This document shows, one piece after another, positions 35,681-45,641 of a stretch of 64,000 nt of DNA. Numbering within the stretch: the stretch's first letter is position 1; every line of letters starts with the position of its first letter. The stretch lies in NCBI RefSeq assembly GCF_000003195.3, contig NC_012870.2:35032741-35096740 (forward strand), given 5' to 3'. Made by a program: the position numbers and the translations under genes. The notes under the pieces are model-generated. The model ran no database searches. It was not told the origin of the DNA and worked only from the letters and a program-made list of their open reading frames with translations. Origin of the DNA: Sorghum bicolor (taxonomy: Eukaryota; Streptophyta; Magnoliopsida; Poales; Poaceae).

Positions 35681-37792
35681 TCAGAGAAGAATTCCGTCGA
35701 TAGTTCGATAATACAATTCATTTTCAAGGATCACATACTTGGTTGCTTGAAATCGAACCCGTCTTTCAACTTTTTTGGATGGATCTTTTAGATAATCAAT
35801 AATTTCTTCCCTCCAATCACCGGCACTGACTACCGATGTCGCATTAATCATTGGCTGATATCCCGAGGCATGCTGGGCTAACCGATTAGCGTCTTCATTA
35901 TGCAATCGGGGAATATGCTCCAATCGGAAGTTCTTGAATTCCTTTAACAGTTGCATACTTTTCTCGAAATAGGTTATGAGAACTTCACTCCGGCATTCAT
36001 AGCTTCCGGCCAATTGATTTATAACCAACATGGAATCTCCGAATACTTCAACAGCATCAGCACGAACTTCTCTTAACAACTCCAATCCCCTGATCAGAGC
36101 CTGATACTCAGCCTGATTATTTGTTGATGTAGCAACAATCGGCAAGGAAAATTCATACTTCCTCCCCTTAGGAGAAACTAATACAATGCCGATTCCTGCT
36201 CCCCGGTCACAGGTAGATCCATCAAAGAAGAGCGTCCAGGGTGCAATTTCCAAGGTTTCCACTAGACCGCAATGCTGAGTCACAAAATCGGCCATAACCT
36301 GCCCTTTGACCGCCTTAGCCGATTCGTAACGCAAATCGAACTCCGACAGCGCCAAAATCCATTTACCGATCCTACCACTCATAATCGGCATAGATAGCAT
36401 GTATCGGACCACGTCATCTTTGCAAACAACAGCACATTCGGCCGACAACAGGTAATGTCTTAGCTTGATACATGAAAAATATAAGCATAAGCACAGCTTC
36501 TCAATGGCCGAATACCTGGTTTCAGCATCAATTAACCTCCTACTCAAATAATAAATTACCCTCTCTTTCCCTTCAAATTCTTGAACTAAAGCTGAACCGA
36601 TAACCGATCCATCGGTAGATAAATATAATTTGAAGGGTTTCCCTTGTTGAGGTGGAACTAAAACTTTAGGGTTTACTAGATACCTTTTGATTTCATCTAG
36701 AGCCAACTGCTGTTCTTTTCCCCAAACAAACTCCTGATCGGCTTTCAATTTAAGAAGAGGACTGAAAGCACGAATTCTCCCAGATAAATTCGATATAAAT
36801 CTTCTGATAAAATTCACTTTGCCGATCAAAGATTGGAGCTCGGTTTTATTGGTAGGGGCCACTATTTTATTGATAGCATCAATAGATCTTCGACTAATTT
36901 CAATACCCCTCTGATGTACCATGAAACCAAGAAACTGCCCTGCCGATACACCAAATGCACACTTGTTGGGATTCATCTTCAATCCATGCTTCCTTGTGCA
37001 CTCCAACACTCTTCGTAAATCGGCAAGATGCTTTGAGAAATCTCCAGACTTGACCACCACATCATCAATATAAATTTCTACGATCTTGCCGATGAACTCA
37101 TGAAATATAAAATTCATAGCCCTTTGATAAGTAGCACCGGCATTCCTTAACCCAAAAGTCATGACTATCCATTCAAATAGTCCAACATGACCAGGACACC
37201 TGAATGCGGTTTTTGGAATATCCTCTTCTGCCATGAATATTTGATTGTAACCCGCATTACCATCCATGAAGCTGATGACCCGATGGCCAGCCGCAGCATC
37301 AACCAGTAGATCGGCGACAGGCATTGGATATCCATCCATCGGCGTAGCTTTATTGAGATTCCTGAAATCAATGCATACCCGAAGCTTCCCGTTCTTCTTG
37401 TAAACCGGGACGACATTGGAAATCCATTCAGCATACCGACACTGCCGAATAAACTTAGCTTCAATAAGTTTAGTGATTTCGGCCTTAATATCAGGTAGAA
37501 TGTTAGGATTACATCGGCGGGCTGGTTGCTGATGTGGCCGAAATCCAGACTTAATGGGTAACCGATGTTCAACAATTGATCGGTCTAAACCAGGCATCTC
37601 TGTATAATCCCAAGCAAAGCAATCTTTATATTCCTTTAACAAACTAGTTAATTGCCGTTTACACTCAGGATCTAGTTTAGCGCTAATAAAAGTAGGCCTA
37701 GGCCTATCACCACTACCTATATCTACTTCTACCAAATCATCGGCCGATGTGAATCCCTGGCCTAATTTTCCATCATCGGCGAATCTATCCAT
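35681..37792 (-). CDS. Element E reverse transcriptase-RNase H
   Basis: 703 codons. RT shows FMDGNAGYNQIFMAE (first Asp), FGLRNAGATYQRAM and YIDDVVVKS (active-site pair). RNase H includes LFFDGSTCDRGAGIGIVL, an Asp-bearing motif near the C-terminus of the frame, and NNQAEYQALIRGLELL; Tat elements often carry an additional RNase H domain, and a first degenerate one (LYLSTDGSVIG) is also visible. Its ATG overlaps the last base of the gag-protease stop (TAATG at 37794-37790). Confidence 0.9.
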   Translation of the reverse strand: MDRFADDGKLGQGFTSADDLVEVDIGSGDRPRPTFISAKLDPECKRQLTSLLKEYKDCFAWDYTEMPGLDRSIVEHRLPIKSGFRPHQQPARRCNPNILPDIKAEITKLIEAKFIRQCRYAEWISNVVPVYKKNGKLRVCIDFRNLNKATPMDGYPMPVADLLVDAAAGHRVISFMDGNAGYNQIFMAEEDIPKTAFRCPGHVGLFEWIVMTFGLRNAGATYQRAMNFIFHEFIGKIVEIYIDDVVVKSGDFSKHLADLRRVLECTRKHGLKMNPNKCAFGVSAGQFLGFMVHQRGIEISRRSIDAINKIVAPTNKTELQSLIGKVNFIRRFISNLSGRIRAFSPLLKLKADQEFVWGKEQQLALDEIKRYLVNPKVLVPPQQGKPFKLYLSTDGSVIGSALVQEFEGKERVIYYLSRRLIDAETRYSAIEKLCLCLYFSCIKLRHYLLSAECAVVCKDDVVRYMLSMPIMSGRIGKWILALSEFDLRYESAKAVKGQVMADFVTQHCGLVETLEIAPWTLFFDGSTCDRGAGIGIVLVSPKGRKYEFSLPIVATSTNNQAEYQALIRGLELLREVRADAVEVFGDSMLVINQLAGSYECRSEVLITYFEKSMQLLKEFKNFRLEHIPRLHNEDANRLAQHASGYQPMINATSVVSAGDWREEIIDYLKDPSKKVERRVRFQATKYVILENELYYRTIDGILL

Positions 37793-40383
37793 TAAAAACC
37801 ATCGTCAGAACCGACTGCTTGGATCGGTGGAATCTCATAATCGGCAACTTTGAGAAAATCTTTCTCCCAAACTTCTCCTGAAATGCACCTAGTCTTTTCA
37901 TAAGTATCCGCTTCTGCCGATGCGATAACATAAGAAGAATCCCCTGGGACGATCTCAATCTTGTCACCTACCCACTGAACCAAGCACTGATGCATTGTAG
38001 ATGGGACACAACAATTGGCATGAATCCAATCTCTCCCCAATAATAAATTGTAGGCACCTTTTCCGCTGATCACGAAAAAGGTTGTCGGCAAGGTTTTGCT
38101 GCCGATGGTCAACTCCGCACATATCGCCCCCTTGACCGGAGACACGTTTCCCTCGAAGTCTTTGAGCATCATATCGGTCTTGGTCAAATCTTGATCCCCT
38201 TTCCCAAGCTTCCGATATACTGCATATGGCATAATATTAATAGCAGCCCCACCATCAACTAGGATCTTAGTCATTGGCTGCCCATCAACCCTTCCTTTGA
38301 GGAACAAAGCTTTAAGATGCTGCCTCTCGTTATCGGCAGGTTTCTCAAAGATAGCCGTCATTGGATCCAGAGCCAACTGAGCTATCTGATCAGAAAATCC
38401 CAACTCATCGTCACTGGCCGGTGCAAGAAACTCCATCGGCAACATGAATACCATGTTGACGCCTGCCGATGGACCTTCTTTCTTAGCGTCTGACGGCTGC
38501 CGACTCCCAGAGTTCTCTCCTTTATTTAGCTCTTCCTGCCTTTCACGTTGCAATCTCCTTTTCTGTGTCTTGGTTAATCCTTGAGGGCACCATGGAGGAA
38601 GTGACCTTTGTCTTGCCGTCGGGCGTTGGTTCTCTCTTGACTCCATGCGATGCGTGTTAGTATCCCTGCAAAATATGAATTCATCGGGAACCCGCGCATC
38701 AGCCATTCTTTCAAGCTCCTCTTGGTTCCTGGGAAAATACTGGATACGGTCACCGAGCCGATCGTGAACGCTAAGCCTGCCCCCCAGCCGAACATGAACC
38801 GACGCCCTTCCTCTGATCGGCCCATTAAATCGTCGTTCATCATCATGATAACGCCGATCGTTCCTGTCGTACCGATCATAACCGTTGCATTCAGGGCAGT
38901 CTCTGACAGTAGGAAGCTTGATATTTTCCTCCCAACAATGGATGAAGAATGGGCAATTCCAATGATCCCTGTGCCGATTCCACTCCTGTCGGCGTCTCTC
39001 TTCTTCCCGTTGATAATCTTCCTGCTGGCGCCGGTACCGATCTTCCCGTTGTTGCCATCTCTCTCGAGGCCTTCTATGAGTTATGACAATACCAGATCGA
39101 GGAATTCTTCCTGAGCTAGCTCCTTCCTGGACCAAGCCCTTACTTCTTGCATCGGCGGTAGTAACTTGATGCTGAGGATCTACCGATGCACTCTTCTCAG
39201 CTGTCTCCGACGTTAAGACCTTAGCCTTCCCCTTAGCATCCAACATGTTCGTCGGGAAAGGATGTTGGTCTATCTTCATCGGCTTCTGGGCTTTGGAACT
39301 ATCAAACTTGATTCTCCCTGACTCTATGGCCGATTGCAGCTGTTGTCTGAATACTTTGCACTCATTGGTATCATGTGAAGTTGCATTATGCCACTTGCAA
39401 TACCTCATCCTCTTCAACTCTTCTGCCGACGGGATCACGTGGTTAGGTGACAATTTGATTTGACCTTCCTGAAGTAGAAAATCAAATATCCTATCGGCCT
39501 TGGCGGTGTCAAATGCAAACTTCTCTGGTTCCTTCTGCCCAAAAGGACAAGACATCGGCTTCTTGTTTTTTACCCATTCTGCCAAACCGATTACTGGTTC
39601 TTCATCGGAATCTGAGCTTGTTGCTTCAACAACAAATGAGACTTTCTTATTCCATGCCCTCTTAGGCTCGAAAGGCTTGATGTCTTGATCAGATATCCTC
39701 TGCACCAAGTGACTTAAACTTTCAAACTCCTGAGAAGCATATTTATCCCTGATGTGTGGCAACAAACCCTGGAAAGCCAAATCAGCTAGCTGCCGATCAT
39801 CCAGAACCAGGCTATAGCATTTATTTTTGACCTCTCGTATCCTCTGCACAAATCCCTCAACCGACTCATCATTACGTTGCCTCAACTTGACCAAGTCGGT
39901 GATCTTCTTCTCATGAACCCCCGAGAAGAAGTATCTGTGGAATTGCTTCTCTAGATCGGCCCAAGTAATTACTGAATTGGGAGGCAATGATATGAACCAA
40001 GTAAAGGCCGATCCAGACAATGATGATGAAAATAGGCGAACCCTCAATTCGTCCCTGTTACCAGCCTCTCCACATTGAATAATGAACCTGTTGACATGCT
40101 CCATGGTTGACGTGTCGTCCTGTCCGGAAAACTTTGTAAAATCCGGTACTTTGTACCGATGTGGAAGCGGGATCAAATCATACGCTGGAGGATACGGTGT
40201 CCGATAAGAATAAGTGTTGACTTTGGGTTTTATCCCAAATTGTTCCCTCATTACTTCGGCAATCTTATCGGCCCAATACGCATCGGCATCTTGCCGATGA
40301 GGCGGCTGCGGATCTGGCATTTGGTGGCGAACCTCCACGTGTCTGTTCGGGACGTGACCTGTATGGAACATCGTATTGGTCAC
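37792..40383 (-). CDS. Element E gag-protease
   Basis: The frame also runs upstream of the listed ATG, back to a TAA at 40558-40560. It has a capsid-type gag core (STMEHVNRFI, SLSGSAFTWFISL, QFHRYFFSGVHEKKITDL), a C..H zinc-like CKWHNATSHDTNEC, a long Arg/Glu-rich stretch and the protease loop ILVDGGAAINIMPY with its catalytic Asp near residue 715. YNLLLGRDWIH is the second protease motif. It ends at TAA 37794-37792 where RT begins one base earlier in a different frame. Confidence 0.9.
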   Translation of the reverse strand: MTNTMFHTGHVPNRHVEVRHQMPDPQPPHRQDADAYWADKIAEVMREQFGIKPKVNTYSYRTPYPPAYDLIPLPHRYKVPDFTKFSGQDDTSTMEHVNRFIIQCGEAGNRDELRVRLFSSSLSGSAFTWFISLPPNSVITWADLEKQFHRYFFSGVHEKKITDLVKLRQRNDESVEGFVQRIREVKNKCYSLVLDDRQLADLAFQGLLPHIRDKYASQEFESLSHLVQRISDQDIKPFEPKRAWNKKVSFVVEATSSDSDEEPVIGLAEWVKNKKPMSCPFGQKEPEKFAFDTAKADRIFDFLLQEGQIKLSPNHVIPSAEELKRMRYCKWHNATSHDTNECKVFRQQLQSAIESGRIKFDSSKAQKPMKIDQHPFPTNMLDAKGKAKVLTSETAEKSASVDPQHQVTTADARSKGLVQEGASSGRIPRSGIVITHRRPRERWQQREDRYRRQQEDYQREEERRRQEWNRHRDHWNCPFFIHCWEENIKLPTVRDCPECNGYDRYDRNDRRYHDDERRFNGPIRGRASVHVRLGGRLSVHDRLGDRIQYFPRNQEELERMADARVPDEFIFCRDTNTHRMESRENQRPTARQRSLPPWCPQGLTKTQKRRLQRERQEELNKGENSGSRQPSDAKKEGPSAGVNMVFMLPMEFLAPASDDELGFSDQIAQLALDPMTAIFEKPADNERQHLKALFLKGRVDGQPMTKILVDGGAAINIMPYAVYRKLGKGDQDLTKTDMMLKDFEGNVSPVKGAICAELTIGSKTLPTTFFVISGKGAYNLLLGRDWIHANCCVPSTMHQCLVQWVGDKIEIVPGDSSYVIASAEADTYEKTRCISGEVWEKDFLKVADYEIPPIQAVGSDDGF

Positions 40384-40557
40384 CTGTCCTCCAATCTGCG
40401 GACTACCAAACTGCTGTCCACCGATTGGCTGTCCTCCGAGTTGCTGTCCAAAATTTATTGGCTGGTTGGGAATTCCCTGACCTTGGAACCCGGAATAAAC
40501 CTGCCCTTGCTGGAACCCTGTAGTCTGATAACCCTGCTGGGGCGACTGTGGAAAGGC

Positions 40558-41439
40558 TTACTGTCCAAGCCATCCATTATTAGCGTTCATCGGCATAGGT
40601 GCTGCCGATGATTGGTAATTGGGTACCGTCGTTGAATTGACATACCCTGACTGGGCCATAGGCCTCTGTTGCACCAGCATTGATTCTGCCGATGCGTTAG
40701 GCATCTGGAACATCGGATCTTGAGGATTTCCGGTGTGAGGCCTTGCAGTAGTAGTTGTGGTATACCGAGGACTCTGGTTCACCGGCACATTGGAAGGTAC
40801 CGATGTCATAGGAGTTTTGCCCCTCATGTCAATTATCTGTGATGTTCCCGGCGTCAACTCTGGAGGCATACCATAACCCCACCAGTTAGGAGGAAGAGCT
40901 AACCCCGACATTGCCGATGCCAACATATCTGTTGTCAGTTTATGCTGCCCAACTGAAATTTGTGGGTTGGTTACCATCGGCATAGATAGTGCACCAGTAG
41001 TCCCCAATGTACTTGGAGGGACGGCAGACTGTGCACTTGCACTCGTCAAGGCAGCCGATGGAGCCGTGACCTCTGGTGCCGTGGGTTGATGATGGGAAGG
41101 GCCCACATAATCCGGCGGGATTTGTCCTTCCTTGAAGGTTCTTGCCACGGCGTTGAAAACCGTATTAGACAGTACACCAGCTTGGTTGATCAGCGCTCGA
41201 TTGATGGCATTGTCAACCATGTCTTGAAGCTTGCCAGGATTAGCGTCAAAGATGACCTGCCGTGGTGCCGGCAGTGCATCTTTCTGGACCACTTCGCCGC
41301 TCCTGTTTATGCTGAAAGACTTCAGGCACTGCTGCTTGAACTCTTCCATGGCTTGGGCAATAGCTTGCTTCTGCTCATCCTTGAGGTTAGCTTCCGTCAC
41401 GGGGATGACGTTGTCTTGATCGAGGTCAGAGATCGACAT
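40558..41439 (-). CDS. Element E gag N-terminal segment, cut by TAA
   Basis: Starts at ATG 41439-41437 (MSISDLDQDN), better than the upstream ATG at 41496, which lies in the LTR and across the primer site. It is a Pro/Gln/Ser-rich, low-complexity head of gag. TAA at 40558-40560 interrupts it, then the same frame continues Gln-rich into the gag-protease frame. A CAA to TAA change is the simplest reading. Confidence 0.75.
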   Translation of the reverse strand: MSISDLDQDNVIPVTEANLKDEQKQAIAQAMEEFKQQCLKSFSINRSGEVVQKDALPAPRQVIFDANPGKLQDMVDNAINRALINQAGVLSNTVFNAVARTFKEGQIPPDYVGPSHHQPTAPEVTAPSAALTSASAQSAVPPSTLGTTGALSMPMVTNPQISVGQHKLTTDMLASAMSGLALPPNWWGYGMPPELTPGTSQIIDMRGKTPMTSVPSNVPVNQSPRYTTTTTARPHTGNPQDPMFQMPNASAESMLVQQRPMAQSGYVNSTTVPNYQSSAAPMPMNANNGWLGQ

Positions 41440-41460
41440 GTTGATCTTGATCTTGAATCT

Positions 41461-41478
41461 GTCCCACTGGGCGTGCCA
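41461..41478 (-). other. Element E primer-binding site
   Basis: TGGCACGCCCAGTGGGAC on the minus strand, seven bases from the LTR. I do not assign the tRNA. Confidence 0.7.
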
Positions 41479-41485
41479 GAAGATG

Positions 41486-42176
41486 TGTTGATGCAAAAAC
41501 TAGTCTGCAAACACAAAGGGCTAATACCCGATCCAAACGTTAAGGCGTGCCAGCCGATTTGACCTTACTATCGGCAAAGGTGATAACTCGAATACTTTAG
41601 TCCTGACAACAGCGATACGCCCGGATGTCACGGCTAAGAGGTACTCACGCGGAACTTGAGGATACGCCGAGCTTGAGTCGACGAATTCCTAAGAACTCGT
41701 AACAAAAAGAAAATGTATGACGAAGTCGTCGAAAAGTAAATGCTGGAATATGAGTAAAAAACGTGTGTTTGATTGATTGATAGATATCCTGATTACAAGG
41801 TCTTAGGGCTTATATTTATACCCTGCTCAAAGAGCTACGACCAGACACGATTAGAATTCGAATTCCAAATTACACGGAACCCGTATACAAAACGATACGA
41901 ATAACATAAGGAAATAATAAAACCATCCTTCGTGACAAACCGAAATTCCTCCACATGACAACTGGCAGCTTCCGGACTCCTCCTTTGCGTCATCGGCAAT
42001 CCCCTTGCCATAGTCATCGGCAGACCCTTTTACTTGGTCATCGGCACCATATTACTGTCTGAGGACTTAGTCACATTCAACCTTTCCCTCATCGGCAACC
42101 ATCTTTACCAGCAACCCGCATCGTACTGCCACCCTGTCCTGCCATCCTGGACACGTGCCCAAAAATGGTGTCAACA
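41486..42176 (-). repeat. Element E 5' LTR
   Basis: 691 bases, one substitution from the 3' LTR. Confidence 0.95.
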
Positions 42177-43299
42177 GTAGTTTAGCCAAAGCTCTCAGAA
42201 CATAACTACTTGGCTTTCCAAGTGGTTTCCCGAGATGAGGAAAAAGAGTTGATGCATGTCTAGCAGAGCATCCAAGTGACTCATCATTCTCGTCATTTCG
42301 TGAAAGCCTATTAGACAGGGTCTGAAAACCATCAAGAAATGTTGAACAAAAGTGCATAGACTCTTTTGCCAGAACTGATTCTGCAATGCTGCCCTCTGGA
42401 CGAGCTTTATTTCTCACAGTTGACTTCAAAACACCAAGGTACCTGCACAAACTAGTATAAATTAATGAAAACTACAATTTAGCATGCAAAGCAAAAGTAC
42501 CAAACATGGCTCTTAGTTTTTTATAAGGAGAACACACCTTTCCACAAAATACATTGACCGATAACATACAGGACCACCTATTCTTGCCTCTGTTGCCAAG
42601 TAAAGAACAAGATGCACATTGATAGTGAAAAACCCAGGCGGGAATATCATCTCCATTCGACATAATGTCATTATGATTCGTTCTTCTAACTTTTCAAGTT
42701 CATTGATGTGGAGAACTTTTGCATCCAGTTCTCTAAAATATCCACACAGATCAAATAAGATAGATGTAACTTCATCTAGAAGAAGACCTCTCAAAGCAAG
42801 TGGCATAAGTTGTTGCATTAGTATGTGGCAGTCATGGCTTTTTAGGCCTAAAATTTTTGATTGATCAACATTTACACATCTGGAGATGTTACTAGAATAA
42901 CCATCTGGAACTTTTATGTCACGAAGGACTTTCAAGAACTGTTGCTTCCCGTCTTTTGACATGTTGTGCAAAGCAGGAGGCAAGTAATACTTACCATTAG
43001 CCTTTTTTTGTGGATGTAGATCTAGCCTGATGTTCATTTCCTGCAAGTCTTTCCTTGCCTGTAGGTTGTCCTCTGATTTCCCATCCATTTCTAAAAGTGT
43101 CCCAAATATATTTTCACACATATTCTTCTCTATGTGCATAAAGTCAAGATTGTGTCGTAGCAAATTATACTTCAAATAAGACAAACAATATAGGCCACTA
43201 ACACCCTTCCAGGTTTTAGACTTCTCAAAGTCACTAATTGATTTTATCTTTTCAAAAGGGATTCTCCAGAATAAGAAATAGGTCTAGACCGATGCTCTT
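42177..43299 (-). pseudogene. Element D transposase, tnp2/DUF4218 exons
   Basis: On the minus strand 42513-43184 encodes a tnp2-family segment (LDFMHIEKNMCENIFGTLL, KSHDCHILMQQLMPLALRG) leading into DUF4218 (FPPGFFTINVHLVLYLATEA, GGPVCYRSMYFVER). A second exon at about 42178-42441 ends LGKPSSYVLRALAKL exactly at element E, and the reading resumes at 29815 in the HRYVLFN exon. The catalytic N-terminal half is missing beyond 43299, and a frameshift lies near 43250. Confidence 0.82.
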
Positions 43300-43850
43300 T
43301 GTCACACCCCAAAATTTTTTATTTTGGGCTGTTCATAGAAAACATTTATGAAAATAATATTTTGATATTTGGATAGAAGTTTACCAAGTTTAGTTTGAGT
43401 CAGTGCAAATTTAGTTATAGGAAAATGTGAATTTTCAAATTATTCCGAATTAACTTGATGGGTTTTTGTTGATGTGATGTAATGCTTGCTTATTGCTTGA
43501 CTTTATGTTGTGAGTGGATAAAGATTTAGAGCGCGTTTAGTAAGTCGTTTATCTGCATTCGGCATGTATCTATCTTTTTCTACAATCAAGTCTCCTCTTT
43601 CTTGATCTTAATTTTTTTCATTTAAAGTTTTCCATATCCCCTTATTCTACTCTAAATTATTCCTTTGAGTACATCTTTCATCAACCGACCTATTAAAACT
43701 TAGCAGGAATTATTTCAGCATTTTCCTGGAATTTATTTCCACTTGAATCTCAGCATAATCTAATTTTTAAATGCTCCTAGATATCTTTTTATGGGCTCTA
43801 AATATTTTTAAATGCTCCTAGATATCTTTTCATTTGATGGAATCGAAGAG
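43300..43850 (-). repeat. LTR fragment H
   Basis: Begins TGTCACACCCC directly against transposase sequence, as expected for the inner end of a minus-oriented gypsy LTR. AT-rich, no coding. The remainder is lost or displaced by fragment I. Confidence 0.5.
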
Positions 43851-44350
43851 TGTCACACCTGGTTTTAAAGAACAAACCAGGATAGCCATATGTGTGCCCA
43901 GGAAGTCCACACATACAACAACAGAAAGGAACAGTATCAGAAACAATGTTATATAACAAAAACATATTATAATTAATACTTACATTAGAGTATCACGGAA
44001 AGGTAACTAAACTTCAGGCTCAATCTGCACAGGGACGGCTGACTGGGGATAACATATGCCTAGCACTTCTTGTATTCTAAGAACATCCTTCATGATTCCA
44101 TCGCTCTTCTGATCAACTCTTACTTGTAAACTGGAGTGGTGGGAAATAGCAAGAGTGAGCACATATCGTACTCAACAAGTATAACCAGGGGTTCATGAGG
44201 CTCAAATAGCTGATGCTGGTTTAACTGCATTTAGCTTTTAATAGTGGATAGCAGGTTCATAATTATATAACAAATGTCAAGGTAGCATAGATAATCCATT
44301 AATCACATGATCAAGTGTAAGCATAATTAATCCATAGCATAAACGATAAT
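43851..44350 (-). repeat. LTR fragment I, related to element A
   Basis: Begins TGTCACACCTGG and shares long stretches with 4956-5400 (for example around 'aagtataaccaggggttcat'). It breaks off at about 44350, where Copia integrase coding sequence starts at once, marking a deletion junction. Confidence 0.7.
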
Positions 44351-45641
44351 CAATGTTGAGTGAATACAATGTGAGTCATTCTTTTTGGGCCGAAGCAATC
44401 AACACTGCTTCCTACTATAGCAACCGACTCTATTGTCACCCGATGATGGAGAAGACACCATATGAGCTCTTGAATGGAAGAAAGCCCAACATTGCATACT
44501 TTCGGGTTTTCGGTTGCAAATGCTACATATTGAAGAAAGGCACTAGATTGAGTAAATTTGAAAAGAAATGTGATGAAGGTTTCTTGCATGGCTACTCCAC
44601 TACAAGCAAAGCTTATAGAGTTTGGAATTTGACTAGTGGTACTCTTGAGGAGGTGCATGATGTTGAGTTTGATGAAACAAATGGCTCTCAAGAGAAAGAT
44701 GAGAATCTAGATGATGTGAGAGGCACTCAATTGGCCGATGCAATGAAGAACATGGACATTGGTGATTTAAGGCCTATAGAGGTGATTGATGTTGAATATG
44801 ACAAAGATCAAGTGCTTCCTACCTCTAATGTGCAAGCTAGTGGTTCTCATGATCAAAATCAAGCTAGTACAAGTGGTACTCAAGTGCAAGATCAACAAGC
44901 TAGTACATCATCTCATGATCAACCAAGTGCAAGCAATCAAGTGCAAACACTCCAACTAACAAATATTGCAAGAGATCATCTATTGGATCATATAATAGGT
45001 GACATTCAAAGAGGAGTGCAAACTAGATCAAGATTAGCATCATTTTGTGAGCATTTCTCCTTTGTGTCTCACATTGAGCCAAAGAAGATAGATGAAGCAT
45101 TGAGAGATGTTGATTGGGTTAATGCTATGCATGAAGAGCTTAACAGCTTCAAAAGAAATCAAGTATGGGAATTAGTTGAGAGGCCTAGTGATCATAATGT
45201 CATTGGCACTAGATGGGTCTTTCGCAACAAACAAGATCAAGTTGGGATAGTCGTAAGGAACAAAGCAAGATTGGTAGCACAAGGCTATACTCAAGTTGAA
45301 GGTCTTGACTTTGGTGAAACATATGCCCCGGTTGCAAGATTGGAAGCAATTAGGATCTTGTTAGCCTATACTTGTGCTCATAATATCAAGCTATACCAAA
45401 CGGATGTGAAGAGTGCATTTCTAAATGGCTACATCAATGAAGAAGTCTATGTTGAGCAACCTCCTGGTTTTGAAGATGACAAGAAACCCAACCATGTCTA
45501 CAAGCTCAGAAAGGCATTGTATGGTTTGAAGCAAGCACCAAGATCATGGTATGAGAGATTGAGATATTTTTACTCTCTAAAGGTTTCAAGATGGGCAAGG
45601 TTGACACCACTCTCTTCACCAAGAAGATTGGCAAGGACTTG
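44351..45641 (+). pseudogene. Element C integrase C-terminus and first half of RT
   Basis: Begins inside integrase ([41 protein letters not shown]), then a Ser/Gln-rich linker and Copia RT ([83 protein letters not shown]). One extra T near 45570 shifts the frame. Element F is inserted at 45642, immediately before the codons for the YIDD active site. Confidence 0.9.

Larger units (their letters stand above)
29816..42176 (-). mobile_element. Element E: very young Tat-type Ty3/gypsy element with an antisense gene
   Basis: 12,361 bases, flanked by GTAGT at 29811-29815 and 42177-42181. Both LTRs are exactly 691 bases and differ only at 30223 (T) against 41893 (C). Minus strand: gag with an N-terminal extension, protease, RT-RNase H, integrase. 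Plus strand: a six-exon gene between pol and the 3' LTR. Extra antisense genes in this position are known in the Tat lineage (for example Grande). The element sits inside a coding exon of the CACTA transposase. Confidence 0.93.
27670..43299 (-). mobile_element. Element D: CACTA (En/Spm) transposon, one end lost
   Basis: Left terminus CACTACTACAGGG at 27670, followed by a subterminal repeat array. A tnp2-type transposase gene is on the minus strand, split by element E. The right terminus is not found: near 43300 the sequence changes abruptly into LTR fragments, then into Copia integrase. A large deletion or rearrangement therefore removed the D right end together with part of C. Confidence 0.85.
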
